53,051 nucleotides of DNA from Bacteroidaceae bacterium. Lineage in GTDB: Bacteria > Bacteroidota > Bacteroidia > Bacteroidales > Bacteroidaceae. The stretch is taken from positions 1 through 53,051 of the forward strand of contig JAKSLO010000005.1 in assembly GCA_024401185.1 (NCBI GenBank). Reading direction: 5' to 3'. Made by a program: the position numbers and the translations under genes. A model generated the notes under the pieces. The model did no database searches, had not been told where the DNA came from, and worked only from the letters and a program-made list of their open reading frames with translations. This document shows positions 26,452 through 36,157 of this stretch, piece after piece (position 1 is the stretch's first letter; each line of letters starts with the position of its first letter).

Positions 26452-29016
26452 TTAGTTAAACCACTTCACGTAGCAGAAATCCTGACGGTGAGGCAAGTTC
26501 TCGTTCTTGGGGAAGAGACGATAAGCGACCTTGAAGCTACCAGCGTTGTTGAGAGTGTGCTCCAACTCGAAGGTGTAGAGGTTACCCTCATTACCAACAA
26601 CCTTGAACTCCTCAACACTATAGATGTGGTCAACACCCTCCTTGTCGGTATTAAGAGTTACCAACTCCATACCCAGAGCATCCTGCAAACCTGCCTCATC
26701 AACTACAACACGAATAGTGTACTTCTGACCTGCTGCTACAGTACCGCTCATTACCTCCTCGGGCTTTGAAGCAGAAACCACATTGATAGCATCCCAACGC
26801 TCAGCCACGCTCTCCTTCCAAGCAGCAATCTCCTTAGCCAACTTGCAGTTATCCTTCTCAAGGATGTTACGACGATCGCGCAACTTGTTGTAGAAGCGGC
26901 TATAGTAGTCGTCCAACTGACGCTTCATGGTGTAGTGAGGAGCAATCTGAGCAATAGAGTTCTTGATTACCTTTACCCAACCTGTGCTGTAACCCTTAGC
27001 GTTGCGAGCATAGTAGAGAGGCATGATCTCGTTCTCCAACATATTGTAGATGGTAGCTGCATCGAGCTGATCCTGATGTGCCTGGTTCTGATAGGTACGT
27101 TTAGCTGTAAGAGCATAACCTGCACCCTCGCGATAACCTTCGTACCACCATCCGTCAAGTACAGACAAGTTGACAACACCATTCATCTCTGCCTTCTCAC
27201 CAGAAGTACCTGATGCCTCGAGAGGACGGGTAGGAGTATTCATCCAGATATCCACACCGCTAACCAAGCGACGAGCCAACTGCATATCGTAGTTCTCAAG
27301 AAAGATGATCTTACCGAGGAACTCAGGACGCTGGCTAATCTCGTATATCTTCTTGATCAAACCCTGACCTGCACCATCAGCAGGATGAGCCTTACCGGTG
27401 TAAAGGAACTGTACGGGATAGTTGGGGTTGTTAACAATCTTAGCAAGACGCTCCAAGTCTGTGAACAACAGGTGTGCACGCTTGTAAGTTGCGAAACGAC
27501 GACCGAAACCAATCAACAAGGCATTGGGATTAATCTTATCCATGAGGTTAACCACACGGCTGGGGTCACCCTGGTTCTTCAACCAGCTCTCACGGAACTG
27601 CTCACGAATGTAGTCAACGAGCTTGGTCTTGAGAGCCATACGTGTCTTCCAGATCTCTTCATCGCTCACATTGTAGATAGCCTCCCAGATGCTCTGGTTT
27701 GACTGATCGCTCAGATGACTTGCATCGAAGTGCTTAGCATAGAGCTTGCGCCACTCGTTAGCACACCATGTGGGGAAGTGAACACCATTGGTAACATAGC
27801 CTACATGGCTCTCCTCGGGATAGTAACCAGGCCAGATGCCGTTGAACATCTTCTTACTTACCTCACCATGCAACCAGCTCACACCATTAACCTCCTGTGA
27901 GGTGTTGCAAGCGAAGGTTGACATGCAGAAGCGCTCGCTATGATCATCGGGATTCATACGACCCATGCCAATGAACTCATCCCAAGAGATACCCAGCATC
28001 TGAGGATAACCACTCATATACTTGCTGAACAAGCCCTCGTCGAAATAGTCGTGACCTGCGGGAACGGGAGTGTGAACAGTATAAAGAGAAGAGGTGCGAA
28101 CCAACTCCATGGCCTCGTTGAAAGAGTAACCCTCCTTCACATAGTCAACCAGACGCTGTACGTTGCAGAGAGCAGCATGACCCTCGTTGCAATGGTAAAC
28201 ATCCTTCTTGATGCCCAGCTGCTTGAGCAGCAATACACCACCAATACCAAGCAGAATCTCCTGCTTCAGACGGTTCTCCCAGTCGCCACCATAGAGAGCA
28301 TGGGTAATGGGACGGTCGAACTCGCTGTTCATTTCGTTATCGGTATCAAGCAAATAAAGCTTTACACGACCTACGTTAACACGCCATACATAAGCATGAA
28401 CAAAGTAATCCATATAAGGAACGTCAACTACCATGGGAGTGCCGTCCTCATTCAACTGCTGCTCAATAGGCAGAGAGCCGAAGTTCTGAGCCTCGTAGTT
28501 AGCAATCTGCTGACCATCCATTGAGAGGGTCTGTGTGAAGTAGCCATAACGATACAGGAAACCTACAGCACACATATCCACGTTAGAGTCAGATGCCTCC
28601 TTGATATAGTCACCAGCCAAGATACCAAGACCACCTGAGTAGATCTTCAATACCTGGTTCAAACCATACTCCATACAGAGGTATGCCACGCTGGCACGCT
28701 TGCTGTCGGGCTTAACGTCCATGTAGGTGCGGAACTGCTTGTAAACGCCATCCATCTTCTTGATGAATGCCTTGTCTGCAGCCATCTGCTCGAGCTTGTC
28801 ATGGTCGATGCGCTCCAAAAGGAGAACGGGGTTCTGCTTAACTTCCTCAAACAACACCTCATCGAGGTCGCGGAACAAGCTACGACAGTCGTGGTTCCAA
28901 GCCCACCACATGTTGTGTGCCAACTCTTCCAATTTGTTCAAGGCTTCGGGAATGTTGCTTTTCGCAGTGATAGTGCGAAAATAAGCCTGATTGCTGTTAC
29001 TTGCTTTGATTTTCAT
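26452..29016 (-). CDS. glgP: Glycogen/alpha-glucan phosphorylase
   Basis: This 854-residue cytosolic enzyme of the GT35 family (TIGR02094-type alpha-glucan phosphorylase) releases glucose 1-phosphate from glycogen or maltodextrin. The pyridoxal-phosphate region reads '[17 protein letters not shown]', with the Lys after SGE as cofactor lysine. 'YLCMEYGL' near residue 110 and 'HCNEGHAAL' are family landmarks. The C-terminal 130 residues add a small beta-rich domain. It lies downstream of the glycogen synthase gene on the same strand with a 157-nt gap that contains three 27-30-nt repeats but no terminator. Synthesis and breakdown genes are thus likely co-transcribed. Confidence 0.93.
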   Translation of the reverse strand: MKIKASNSNQAYFRTITAKSNIPEALNKLEELAHNMWWAWNHDCRSLFRDLDEVLFEEVKQNPVLLLERIDHDKLEQMAADKAFIKKMDGVYKQFRTYMDVKPDSKRASVAYLCMEYGLNQVLKIYSGGLGILAGDYIKEASDSNVDMCAVGFLYRYGYFTQTLSMDGQQIANYEAQNFGSLPIEQQLNEDGTPMVVDVPYMDYFVHAYVWRVNVGRVKLYLLDTDNEMNSEFDRPITHALYGGDWENRLKQEILLGIGGVLLLKQLGIKKDVYHCNEGHAALCNVQRLVDYVKEGYSFNEAMELVRTSSLYTVHTPVPAGHDYFDEGLFSKYMSGYPQMLGISWDEFIGMGRMNPDDHSERFCMSTFACNTSQEVNGVSWLHGEVSKKMFNGIWPGYYPEESHVGYVTNGVHFPTWCANEWRKLYAKHFDASHLSDQSNQSIWEAIYNVSDEEIWKTRMALKTKLVDYIREQFRESWLKNQGDPSRVVNLMDKINPNALLIGFGRRFATYKRAHLLFTDLERLAKIVNNPNYPVQFLYTGKAHPADGAGQGLIKKIYEISQRPEFLGKIIFLENYDMQLARRLVSGVDIWMNTPTRPLEASGTSGEKAEMNGVVNLSVLDGWWYEGYREGAGYALTAKRTYQNQAHQDQLDAATIYNMLENEIMPLYYARNAKGYSTGWVKVIKNSIAQIAPHYTMKRQLDDYYSRFYNKLRDRRNILEKDNCKLAKEIAAWKESVAERWDAINVVSASKPEEVMSGTVAAGQKYTIRVVVDEAGLQDALGMELVTLNTDKEGVDHIYSVEEFKVVGNEGNLYTFELEHTLNNAGSFKVAYRLFPKNENLPHRQDFCYVKWFN

Positions 29017-29078
29017 AAATAAATATTTTTATTTAGTTATTTATATTCTTGTCATACAAGAGCTTACCTTATGGGATT

Positions 29079-29161
29079 GTAAGCCTGTTTGTTTTTGGGG
29101 CGAGAGGTGTAATCCTATCTGTTTTGGTGAAGGATGTAAACCTATCTGCCTTGGAAAAAGA
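29079..29161. repeat. Three degenerate 27-30-bp tandem units upstream of glgP
   Basis: TGTAAGCCTGTTTG, TGTAATCCTATCTG and TGTAAACCTATCTG begin units at 29079, 29108 and 29135, each continuing with a TTTTGG-like core. Read on the plus strand, the units encode a Cys-Pro-rich motif (CNPICFGEG / CKPICLGKR), but there is no sign of a real gene. On the minus strand they lie in the glgP leader. Confidence 0.7.
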
Positions 29162-29173
29162 AATAAACCAAAT

Positions 29174-30847
29174 TTAATTCTTTTTCAGATACATACGCGT
29201 ACGCATATTCTCAATGGCAATACGATATGCATCATAATAATAGGTAATGAAGTTCTTCCAGAGTGCCTTGTCGGCCAGCAAACCTGCCTTCTTACGAACT
29301 GCATCAGTATCCTTCTTGTTGAAGTTAGACATACGCAACACGGTATCCTTGATAGCATCGCATACATCATTGTAATTGAAATCATTACGTTCAACTACCT
29401 CAACACCATCTTCCAGACGACTCTGTGCTCCCTTAACCTTATTGGCCCACATACCGAAGCCACTCAAGCTGGTAGTAACACAAGGTACCTTGAAGGCAAT
29501 ACTCTCAAGGGGAGTATAGCCCCAGGGCTCGTAGTATGAGGGATACACGCTAAGGTCGTTACCAATAAGCAAATCGTAATAGTGAGCGTTGAAAATACCA
29601 TCCTTACCATCCAGGTAGCAAGGCACGAAGATTACCTTCACACGATTCTCCGGCTGGTTGCGGAGGTTCATCCAGTTCAGCATACCGGTAACACTGTCAC
29701 CGTCGTACTGATGCAGGTTGTGGGTGATGATGGGATTGTCGAGAGGAGTACAGAAGGTCATTCCGCTCTCCAGGCGCTCCTTCAAGTCCTGACGGGGGCC
29801 TGCCTGCCATCCAGGTACTTCAACAAATGCCAGCACATCACGATTCAAGGCTGGATCGTCATTAAGGCGACGCATAGCAGCAAGGAACACATCGATACCC
29901 TTATTCTTAAACTCATAACGGCCACTGGTAGCCACGATGAGTGTCTTATCGTCAAGAGAGGTTCCCATCAGGGCATTAGCCACCTCAAGCAGTTTGGCAC
30001 GTGCAGCCTTACGCTTCTTGGTGAATTCCGCAGCCTTAGGCACAAAGTCTGCCTCAAAACCATTCATCAAAATGGCATCGCACTTCTTGTCGAGCAACTC
30101 CTCACACTCCAAACCTGTCACATCGCTGACGGTAGTGAAGCAATCCACATTATGTGCCGTCTGACGCTCAATGCTGTGCTTAGCCTCCATATTAAGCTCC
30201 TGAGCCATCTGATTACCGTTATAATTATTGAGGTAAGCATAGAGGGGCTTATTGTTGCCAGCAATACTACGACCGATACTGGTGGCATGGGTGGTAAAGA
30301 TAGTAGCAATCTGAGGAACATTGCGACGGATATAAAGGGCACCCAAGCCCGTCATCCACTCATGTGCCTGATAAACCACATTCTCGCAACTCTTCGAAAG
30401 ATAGAAATGATAGTAGCTCTCCACTACTCTACCCGCTGCATAACTGAACATGGAAGCCTCGTCATAATCACCATAAGCATGAAGTGAATCTACATGGAAA
30501 GAGGCATAAGCCTGACCATAGAGCTCATTCTTGATGGCAAAATATGGGGTAAAGTCAACAAGTACCACAATAGGACAACCAGGAATATTCCATCTACCTA
30601 CACGTACATGCAACTGCTCTTCGCATGCTTTCTGACGCCAGTCAGCAAAAAGAGAGGCATCCTCCATAAACAAGGGATTTTCCTTTCCCTGCCAAAAATC
30701 GGGACCGATGAACACGACCTTGTCTGTAAGCGCATCCTGTAGTGTCTTGGCGCGTGTTGACAGAACCGTGTAGATGCCGCCAACCTTGTTACACACCTCC
30801 CAGCTAGACTCAAAAATAAAATCGGGAGTAAACATCTTGTTTTCCAT
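29174..30847 (-). CDS. GT3-family glycogen synthase
   Basis: This 557-residue glycosyltransferase of the eukaryote-like GT3 family is the usual glycogen synthase type of Bacteroides and relatives. The N-terminus 'ESSWEVCNKVGGIYTVLSTRA' is the donor-loop signature. 'YYEPWGYTPLES' carries the E-x7-E catalytic pair near residue 470. 'YQAHEWMTG' and 'TTHATSIGR' are further family blocks. GT3 enzymes of this clade are thought to use UDP-glucose; no ADP-glucose pyrophosphorylase gene is in the window. It is first in the two-gene unit with glgP, with a promoter box 40 bp upstream of the start. Confidence 0.92.
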   Translation of the reverse strand: MENKMFTPDFIFESSWEVCNKVGGIYTVLSTRAKTLQDALTDKVVFIGPDFWQGKENPLFMEDASLFADWRQKACEEQLHVRVGRWNIPGCPIVVLVDFTPYFAIKNELYGQAYASFHVDSLHAYGDYDEASMFSYAAGRVVESYYHFYLSKSCENVVYQAHEWMTGLGALYIRRNVPQIATIFTTHATSIGRSIAGNNKPLYAYLNNYNGNQMAQELNMEAKHSIERQTAHNVDCFTTVSDVTGLECEELLDKKCDAILMNGFEADFVPKAAEFTKKRKAARAKLLEVANALMGTSLDDKTLIVATSGRYEFKNKGIDVFLAAMRRLNDDPALNRDVLAFVEVPGWQAGPRQDLKERLESGMTFCTPLDNPIITHNLHQYDGDSVTGMLNWMNLRNQPENRVKVIFVPCYLDGKDGIFNAHYYDLLIGNDLSVYPSYYEPWGYTPLESIAFKVPCVTTSLSGFGMWANKVKGAQSRLEDGVEVVERNDFNYNDVCDAIKDTVLRMSNFNKKDTDAVRKKAGLLADKALWKNFITYYYDAYRIAIENMRTRMYLKKN

Positions 30848-30886
30848 TTAACGTTAATTTTTCTATCTTTCTACCTAAAACTTGTG

Positions 30887-30894
30887 CAAAGTTA
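30887..30894 (-). promoter_or_regulatory. Minus-strand -7 box (TAACTTTG) for glycogen synthase
   Basis: CAAAGTTA on the plus strand reads TAACTTTG and lies 40 bp upstream of the 30847 start. No standard -33 is clear. Confidence 0.55.
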
Positions 30895-30969
30895 TACATT
30901 ATTTACTGAAATATAGCCTATTATCGAAACATTTTTCGTTAGATATTCGTTTTATTGATTAAAATCAAT

Positions 30970-30977
30970 TACCTTTG
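30970..30977 (+). promoter_or_regulatory. -7 box (TACCTTTG) for the 31075 gene
   Basis: TACCTTTG matches TAnnTTTG and lies 97 bp before the ATG, leaving a longish leader that ends in a T-rich stretch. Confidence 0.5.
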
Positions 30978-31074
30978 CAATAGAGAATTACATGACGAAA
31001 TCATCTCCTGGATGTCACTTTGACACCAAAATGACATAAGAGTACGTTATTTTTTTACAAAAACATTATATAAT

Positions 31075-31506
31075 ATGAGAAGATTGCTACTGTTTGCGAT
31101 GCCTTTCTTTCTTTTATCAGGCATCAAGGCTCAGAACATAAACAAAGAGGAAGAACCCTGGCGAATGAAACTTCTGTCAACAGAAGGAGAAATCAAGCTC
31201 TTCATCGACTTGTACGATGAAAGCATACAAGTGCCTGGCATGGACATGTTTGGCCCAATGAATGGATACATGGGTGGCAACATCTATGGAGTATGGATGA
31301 TTACATCGCACACCATTGACAACAATAAGACTTGTAAGTTCCGACTTAGCAACGACTTGGGGTCAGAAGCGCAGGAATGTATCCTCACACAGGAAAACGA
31401 CAGCATCTACAAACTAACCCTTAAAGGTGGAGTGAGCATCAAGAAGGTGGTCAACAAGAAACTGGTGAAACTGCCAGCAACCATAGAGTTCAAGCGCAGC
31501 AAATAA
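31075..31506 (+). CDS. Small secreted hypothetical protein
   Basis: This 143-residue protein has a signal peptide (cleavage near IKAQ/N, about residue 20) and a beta-rich body, with a Gly/Met-rich segment 'FGPMNGYMGGNIYGVW'. I do not recognise the family; the pattern resembles small periplasmic lipocalin- or DUF-type proteins, but no motif proves it. It is followed after 70 nt by the zinc-ribbon protein, possibly in the same transcript. Confidence 0.72.
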   Translation: MRRLLLFAMPFFLLSGIKAQNINKEEEPWRMKLLSTEGEIKLFIDLYDESIQVPGMDMFGPMNGYMGGNIYGVWMITSHTIDNNKTCKFRLSNDLGSEAQECILTQENDSIYKLTLKGGVSIKKVVNKKLVKLPATIEFKRSK

Positions 31507-31576
31507 GAAGCGCAACAAACAGCAAGAGACATGCTATCCCTTAAACCTAAATATTAAATAACCTAAATTTAACATT

Positions 31577-32293
31577 ATGAGTAGATTTTGTTCTCATTGC
31601 GGTAGTCCGATGAACGACACCGACAAGTTCTGCATAGCTTGCGGAACAAAAGCAGCCAATCCTGTACCCTCACCTAGCGCACAACCCGCTGCGGCATCTA
31701 ATGCCCAACCTGTAGCACCTAATGTGCAGACACCTCCACCAGCGTACAGTCAGCCGGCAGCACCTAATGCGCAGACACCCCCACCAGCATATAACCAGCC
31801 AAGCGGTCAGGTTGGAACCGTAAACCCAGACGGAAAAGTCATAGTGGATGCACGTCTAGGCACCCCATTTGTTCGCAGGGAATACGAAGGAGATCTTATC
31901 ATCAACAAAGAGGCAAAAGGCTACATTGACTCCTTCTGCAAATGGGTGAAGTTTATCGCCATCTTCGGCTTAGTAATGCTCACATTATACAGCATATCCA
32001 TGCTGGTCAGCACGATAACAGTATCCAAATATTTAAAAAGCGCATCACCAGCATACATTATAGGTTTAGTTATCAGCATATTAGTGATTGTTATTGGCTA
32101 TGTAATGCTCATACGTACCCTCAAGATGCAAGGAAACTTCAGAGATGCCTTGCAAACTGGCAACGAAAAGAGTGTGACAGAAGCATTTTTCAACCTAAAG
32201 TTCCTTGCCAAAACATCTGGAATAATGACTATAGTATCTATTGCACTATTTGTCATTGCATTAATTATAGGTGCCTCTGCAAGGATGTTTTAA
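31577..32293 (+). CDS. Zinc-ribbon membrane protein with proline-rich repeats
   Basis: This 238-residue protein starts with a zinc ribbon (Cys5, Cys8, Cys19, Cys22 in 'FCSHCGSPM' and 'FCIACGT'). A flexible Pro/Ala/Gln linker (about 27-80) follows, in which a 17-residue unit containing 'APNxQTPPPAYxQP' is repeated in tandem. The second half has two or three hydrophobic segments (about 118-140, 153-175, 213-235) and looks like the DUF5362 type. The zinc ribbon probably faces the cytoplasm. The function is unknown; the family's zinc-ribbon plus membrane design is common in bacteria without an assigned role. Confidence 0.8.
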   Translation: MSRFCSHCGSPMNDTDKFCIACGTKAANPVPSPSAQPAAASNAQPVAPNVQTPPPAYSQPAAPNAQTPPPAYNQPSGQVGTVNPDGKVIVDARLGTPFVRREYEGDLIINKEAKGYIDSFCKWVKFIAIFGLVMLTLYSISMLVSTITVSKYLKSASPAYIIGLVISILVIVIGYVMLIRTLKMQGNFRDALQTGNEKSVTEAFFNLKFLAKTSGIMTIVSIALFVIALIIGASARMF

Positions 32294-32358
32294 CATGTCT
32301 TTTCCGATATATTCATGAAATAAGGCATCCATTTTTACTTTAGGTGCACTTAGGGTGC

Positions 32359-32408
32359 ACTCAGGGAGCGCTCACAAAACCGTGGAGAAACGTGAGCGCA
32401 CCCTGAGT
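32359..32408. repeat. Dispersed hairpin repeat B, copy 1
   Basis: Arms of 17 bp (ACTCAGGGAGCGCTCAC at 32359-32375 and its partner at 32392-32408) pair with one mismatch around a 16-nt loop containing CGTGGAGAA. Outer TTAGGT / ACCTAA bases can extend it. A related copy is at 47822-47870. The 32294-32807 gap holds this element, the TCGCGACG repeat at 32624 and no gene. Confidence 0.75.
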
Positions 32409-32623
32409 AAACCTAATGTGAAGAGTAAAGGATGACAGACAAAATGCCCACGTGAAAAGCCCTACTGTAACACACATTTTCGCGAGAATTCGCGTTAAAA
32501 AGGAAATTTATTGCCCTTTGGTGGGCTCCACTTGCGCCTGAGCCTTACAGCAAAGAACATAAATGCCCATAATTACCCGTAAATTTAATCGTAAATTCTA
32601 TTTGTTCAGGAGGAGACTTTTTA

Positions 32624-32687
32624 GATTCGTCGCGACGTAGCAATTGTTTCCTCGCGACGTAGCAATTGTTTCCTCGCGACGTAGCAA
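32624..32687 (+). repeat. 22-bp tandem repeat (CGCGACGTAGCAATTGTTTCCT), about 2.6 units
   Basis: Two full units at 32631-32652 and 32653-32674 are identical, and a third is partial. With the preceding GATTCGT the first unit forms a 31-bp perfect inverted match to 327-357. The unit contains the palindromic CGTCGCGACG at the upstream end and CAATTG in its middle. No coding sense is seen. Confidence 0.85.
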
Positions 32688-32807
32688 AATATTCCCATCT
32701 GTGTGTGCATAATGATTCTGACACAGATGACTGATGGTGTATAACTGAATCCGTATAACTACAGACAATCGTGAAAAGACAGACAGAGTTCTATTATTTA
32801 TTCGCGA

Positions 32808-34034
32808 TTATTTATCATTATCGTGGTAATAGTACCACCAATAGGTGTCGCCAAACGTGTCTTCCAATATTTGATCGTTGGCAAGCGAATCTGGCAATTC
32901 CATTTGTCCCACATACTTGTCAAATTCGCTGTTTATCGCCGTATTGTCCAACAAGGCTTTAGGCTGTTGTGTGAGGTGACCATACAAAGCCAATGCCTCA
33001 GCGTAATGGCGTGGCAAGGAAGACAGAAGAATAGGCTCATTCTTCTTGTTCTTTTTCTTATTGGATTTCCTCTGGTCTTCTGCCAGTTCCTCAGGTGCAG
33101 GCTTGGGTGCATAATATGACACCAAACTATCCACAAATGTATCAACATTCTTGTCGAGCAACAAAGCACACAGCAAGTAGTCGCGCACAGGTTCTTTGGC
33201 AAGAGTATCGCTGGCCAAATGCTGCAAGAAACGTGTAGCATTCATATCCTGTACCGGGAAACCACCCAAATATGAGCGTAGCCTTTGTGGCATATTGGCA
33301 GGACGCAAACTATCAATTGGAGCTGGCAAAATGTAATCACTACCTAAGTTATTAGAGAAGTGAAAAAGTTGGTCACCCAATGCATCCAACTTACTCAAAG
33401 CGAAGAACCTTAATGCCATGATACGACGGGACGAGTTATCATCTTCAGCGCCTATCATCAGCAATTTGCCATACTCCTCATCTATGCAAAGACGTTCCAT
33501 ACGAAGCTCGTAATGCAACGTACGATTTGTATTGCCTACCCAACCCGTAAAGGCCATGCCAAGCATAAAAACAAAGAAATTAGGCCATGCCATTTCATGG
33601 AAAGTGGCATTGACATCAATAGGTTCTTGTATGCGAAGCAGAACGTAACTTACAGAGAAATAAATAAATGCAAGCAGAACAAACGGCCAGGCGCTAATAC
33701 TATGGGGGGATGGTTCTGCCACCGAAAGACTGACATCAGTAAGCCATCCCAATACGGCAAACGATGGTATCCAGGCAAGAGCCTTGAATCTTCCCGGGAA
33801 AGGTACGACACGTAAGAGAACAAGACCTAAAAGTGTCAATCCCAGCGTAATAAGGACAGCAAACAAAAACACCTGATATTGTGTTCTTCCATGCGACAGC
33901 AAATGCTGCACCATGCGCATCATCTCTCCCTGGAACGCATAGAGATACACGAAAGAAAATAACATAAACAACAAGCAGAGGACAATGTTGGTTGCCCTTA
34001 CTGCTCGTTTGTTATGAGTTATGGTTCTTGCCAA
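32808..34034 (-). CDS. DUF6057-like polytopic membrane protein
   Basis: This 408-residue protein has five predicted transmembrane segments in the N-terminal 170 residues (about 17-36, 54-75, 86-102, 114-133, 148-166). A soluble, largely helical C-terminal domain follows, with a lysine-rich loop 'KSNKKKNKKNE' and an aromatic/acidic end (DTYWWYYYHDND). I associate it with DUF6057, a Bacteroidota family without known function, from memory only. It is last in the minus-strand run after glgB (26-nt gap), so it may be expressed with branching enzyme. Confidence 0.78.
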   Translation of the reverse strand: MARTITHNKRAVRATNIVLCLLFMLFSFVYLYAFQGEMMRMVQHLLSHGRTQYQVFLFAVLITLGLTLLGLVLLRVVPFPGRFKALAWIPSFAVLGWLTDVSLSVAEPSPHSISAWPFVLLAFIYFSVSYVLLRIQEPIDVNATFHEMAWPNFFVFMLGMAFTGWVGNTNRTLHYELRMERLCIDEEYGKLLMIGAEDDNSSRRIMALRFFALSKLDALGDQLFHFSNNLGSDYILPAPIDSLRPANMPQRLRSYLGGFPVQDMNATRFLQHLASDTLAKEPVRDYLLCALLLDKNVDTFVDSLVSYYAPKPAPEELAEDQRKSNKKKNKKNEPILLSSLPRHYAEALALYGHLTQQPKALLDNTAINSEFDKYVGQMELPDSLANDQILEDTFGDTYWWYYYHDNDK

Positions 34035-34060
34035 ATCGTTTTTGTTTACTAAGTAATAAT

Positions 34061-36115
34061 TTAGTTTTCTTCGTCAACGAACTTCAAGACGCAAGCACTT
34101 CGTGCAGGAAGATAGAGTTGAAGCCATCCCTTGTTCTCACTTACCAAAAGTGGATCGTAGTTGGTGAAATGACGAACCGAGTCATCGTTTAAGCCATTAC
34201 CACCAAACGCCTTGTCATCCGTGTTCAGCACATAATCCCAGGCACCTTGTTTAACCATGAATCCGTAGCCATCGAATGACTTGGAAGGACTAAAGTTAAA
34301 CACAAACAATAAGTTACCACGCTGGTAAGCCAATACCTGGTCGCCATCATTATGCCAAACCTCCTGCACAGGTGTCTTCTGAATGGCCTTGATGCTCTTT
34401 ACCACAGAGATCATCTTCTCATCAAAGTCACCTAAATAATGGAAACATAATTCCTTATTGTCAACCAGATTCCATTGTCTGCGTGCATACTTGTGACTCC
34501 ATCCATTGCCCTCACGTGGGAAATCTATCCATTCGGGGTGTCCGAACTCATTACCCATGAAGTTCAGGTAACCGCCGTTGATGGTGGAAAGGGTGAGCAG
34601 ACGTATCATCTTGTGCAAGGCAATACCTCGACTGGCCATGAAGTTCTCATCACCCTTCTTGAAATGCCAATACATGTCAGCATCCACTAAACGGAAAATG
34701 ATGGTCTTATCACCCACCAAAGCCTGGTCATGACTCTCGCAATACGAGATTGTCTTCTCATCAGCACGGCGGTTTGTCACCTCCCAGAACATCGAACTGG
34801 GTTTCCAATCCTCGTCTTTCAGTTCCTTGATGGTCTTAATCCAATAGTCGGGCACATTCATCGCCATTCGGTAATTGAAGCCATAGCCTCCATCCTTGAA
34901 CGGGGCAGCCAATCCAGGCATACCACTCACCTCCTCAGCAATGGTGATGGCATTCTTGTTGACCTCATGAATGAGTTCGTTGGCCAATGTCAGGTAGCAG
35001 ATGGCATTGTCGTCTTGATGACCGTTGAAATAGTCACCATAGCCTCCAAATGCCTCACCAAGACCATGGCTATAGTAAAGCATTGAAGTAACACCATCAA
35101 AACGGAAACCGTCAAAGTGGTATTCCTCCATCCAGTATTTGCAGTTCGAAAGCAGGAAATGAATAACCTCATTCTTTCCATAATCAAAGCAAAGGCTGTC
35201 CCAAGCGGGATGTTCCCTGCGATCGCCTTGGTTGAAATACTGGCAAGGGTCACCTGCCAGATTACCAAGACCTTCCATCTCGTTTTTCACAGCATGGCTA
35301 TGTACGATATCCATGATACATGCCACACCGTTCTTATGAGCTTCGTCGATAAGAGCCTTCAACTCCTCGGGAGTACCGAATCGGCTTGAAGCTGCAAAGA
35401 AGTTACTCACATGATAGCCAAACGAACCATAATAAGGATGCTCCTGAATGGCCATTATCTGAATACAGTTGTACCCATCCTTGATGACACGTGGAAGTAC
35501 GTTGATGCGGAACTCTTCATACGAACCTACCTTCTCAGCATCCTGTCCCATACCAATATGGCATTCATAGATAAGAAGGGGATCGGTATTGGGCTTGAAC
35601 TTCTTGACCTGCCATATATAGGGAGTTTCGGGTGACCATACCTGTGCGCTGAATATCTTTGTATTCTCATCTTGCACCACTCTGTTGGCCCATGCAGGTA
35701 TGCGTTCTCCCTGACCACCTTTCCAATGAACACTCATCTTGTAAAGGTCGGTATGCTTCAGGGCCTTCAAGGGAAGCTTCAACTCCCAGTTGTCGCTCTT
35801 CTTAACACGCTTGAAGGCGTACTTCTCATTCTCCTGCCAATTATTAAAATCGCCAATAAGATAGATTTCCGTTGCATTGGGAGCCCACTCACGTAGCACC
35901 CACCCTTTTTCCGTACGGTGCAAACCATAATACAGGTAACCGTTTGAAACATCGCTAAGGGCAGTCTTACCATTACGAGTCAACTCATTTATCTTATCTA
36001 CAGCAAATTGATGGCGTCCCTCTATAGCAGAGCTGTAAGGGCGCAACCACTCATCGTTCTTTAACAGTTTCAGCATGGACGATTTCTTCGTCACTACATT
36101 TTTAGTTTTAGCCAT
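34061..36115 (-). CDS. glgB: 1,4-alpha-glucan branching enzyme (GH13)
   Basis: This 684-residue cytosolic enzyme forms alpha-1,6 branches in glycogen. An N-terminal CBM48 domain ('GLHRTEKGWVLREWAPNA', about 70-170) is followed by the GH13 barrel. 'GFRFDGVTS' holds the nucleophile Asp340 and 'TIAEEVSG' the acid/base Glu394. 'YCESHDQALVGDKT' is the fourth conserved region with the transition-state Asp. A C-terminal beta domain ends the chain. The length and the DQALVGDKT form match the eukaryote-like GH13_8 type. It sits 42 nt after the MORN gene, apart from the glgP/glycogen synthase pair 3 kb away. Confidence 0.95.
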   Translation of the reverse strand: MAKTKNVVTKKSSMLKLLKNDEWLRPYSSAIEGRHQFAVDKINELTRNGKTALSDVSNGYLYYGLHRTEKGWVLREWAPNATEIYLIGDFNNWQENEKYAFKRVKKSDNWELKLPLKALKHTDLYKMSVHWKGGQGERIPAWANRVVQDENTKIFSAQVWSPETPYIWQVKKFKPNTDPLLIYECHIGMGQDAEKVGSYEEFRINVLPRVIKDGYNCIQIMAIQEHPYYGSFGYHVSNFFAASSRFGTPEELKALIDEAHKNGVACIMDIVHSHAVKNEMEGLGNLAGDPCQYFNQGDRREHPAWDSLCFDYGKNEVIHFLLSNCKYWMEEYHFDGFRFDGVTSMLYYSHGLGEAFGGYGDYFNGHQDDNAICYLTLANELIHEVNKNAITIAEEVSGMPGLAAPFKDGGYGFNYRMAMNVPDYWIKTIKELKDEDWKPSSMFWEVTNRRADEKTISYCESHDQALVGDKTIIFRLVDADMYWHFKKGDENFMASRGIALHKMIRLLTLSTINGGYLNFMGNEFGHPEWIDFPREGNGWSHKYARRQWNLVDNKELCFHYLGDFDEKMISVVKSIKAIQKTPVQEVWHNDGDQVLAYQRGNLLFVFNFSPSKSFDGYGFMVKQGAWDYVLNTDDKAFGGNGLNDDSVRHFTNYDPLLVSENKGWLQLYLPARSACVLKFVDEEN

Positions 36116-36157
36116 GGTGTGTTGTATTTTAATTGATTATTTCAAGGTTACATATAT

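Noticed and set aside
28991-29539. Plus-strand frame with Cys-Pro-rich repeats (CNPICFGEG)
   Set aside because: Most of it overlaps the C-terminal end of the glycogen synthase gene on the other strand; the repeats are explained by 27-30-bp DNA units in the gap.
32294-32807. A hidden gene in the 514-bp gap
   Set aside because: All frames are short and interrupted; the gap is filled by two repeat elements and AT-rich DNA.
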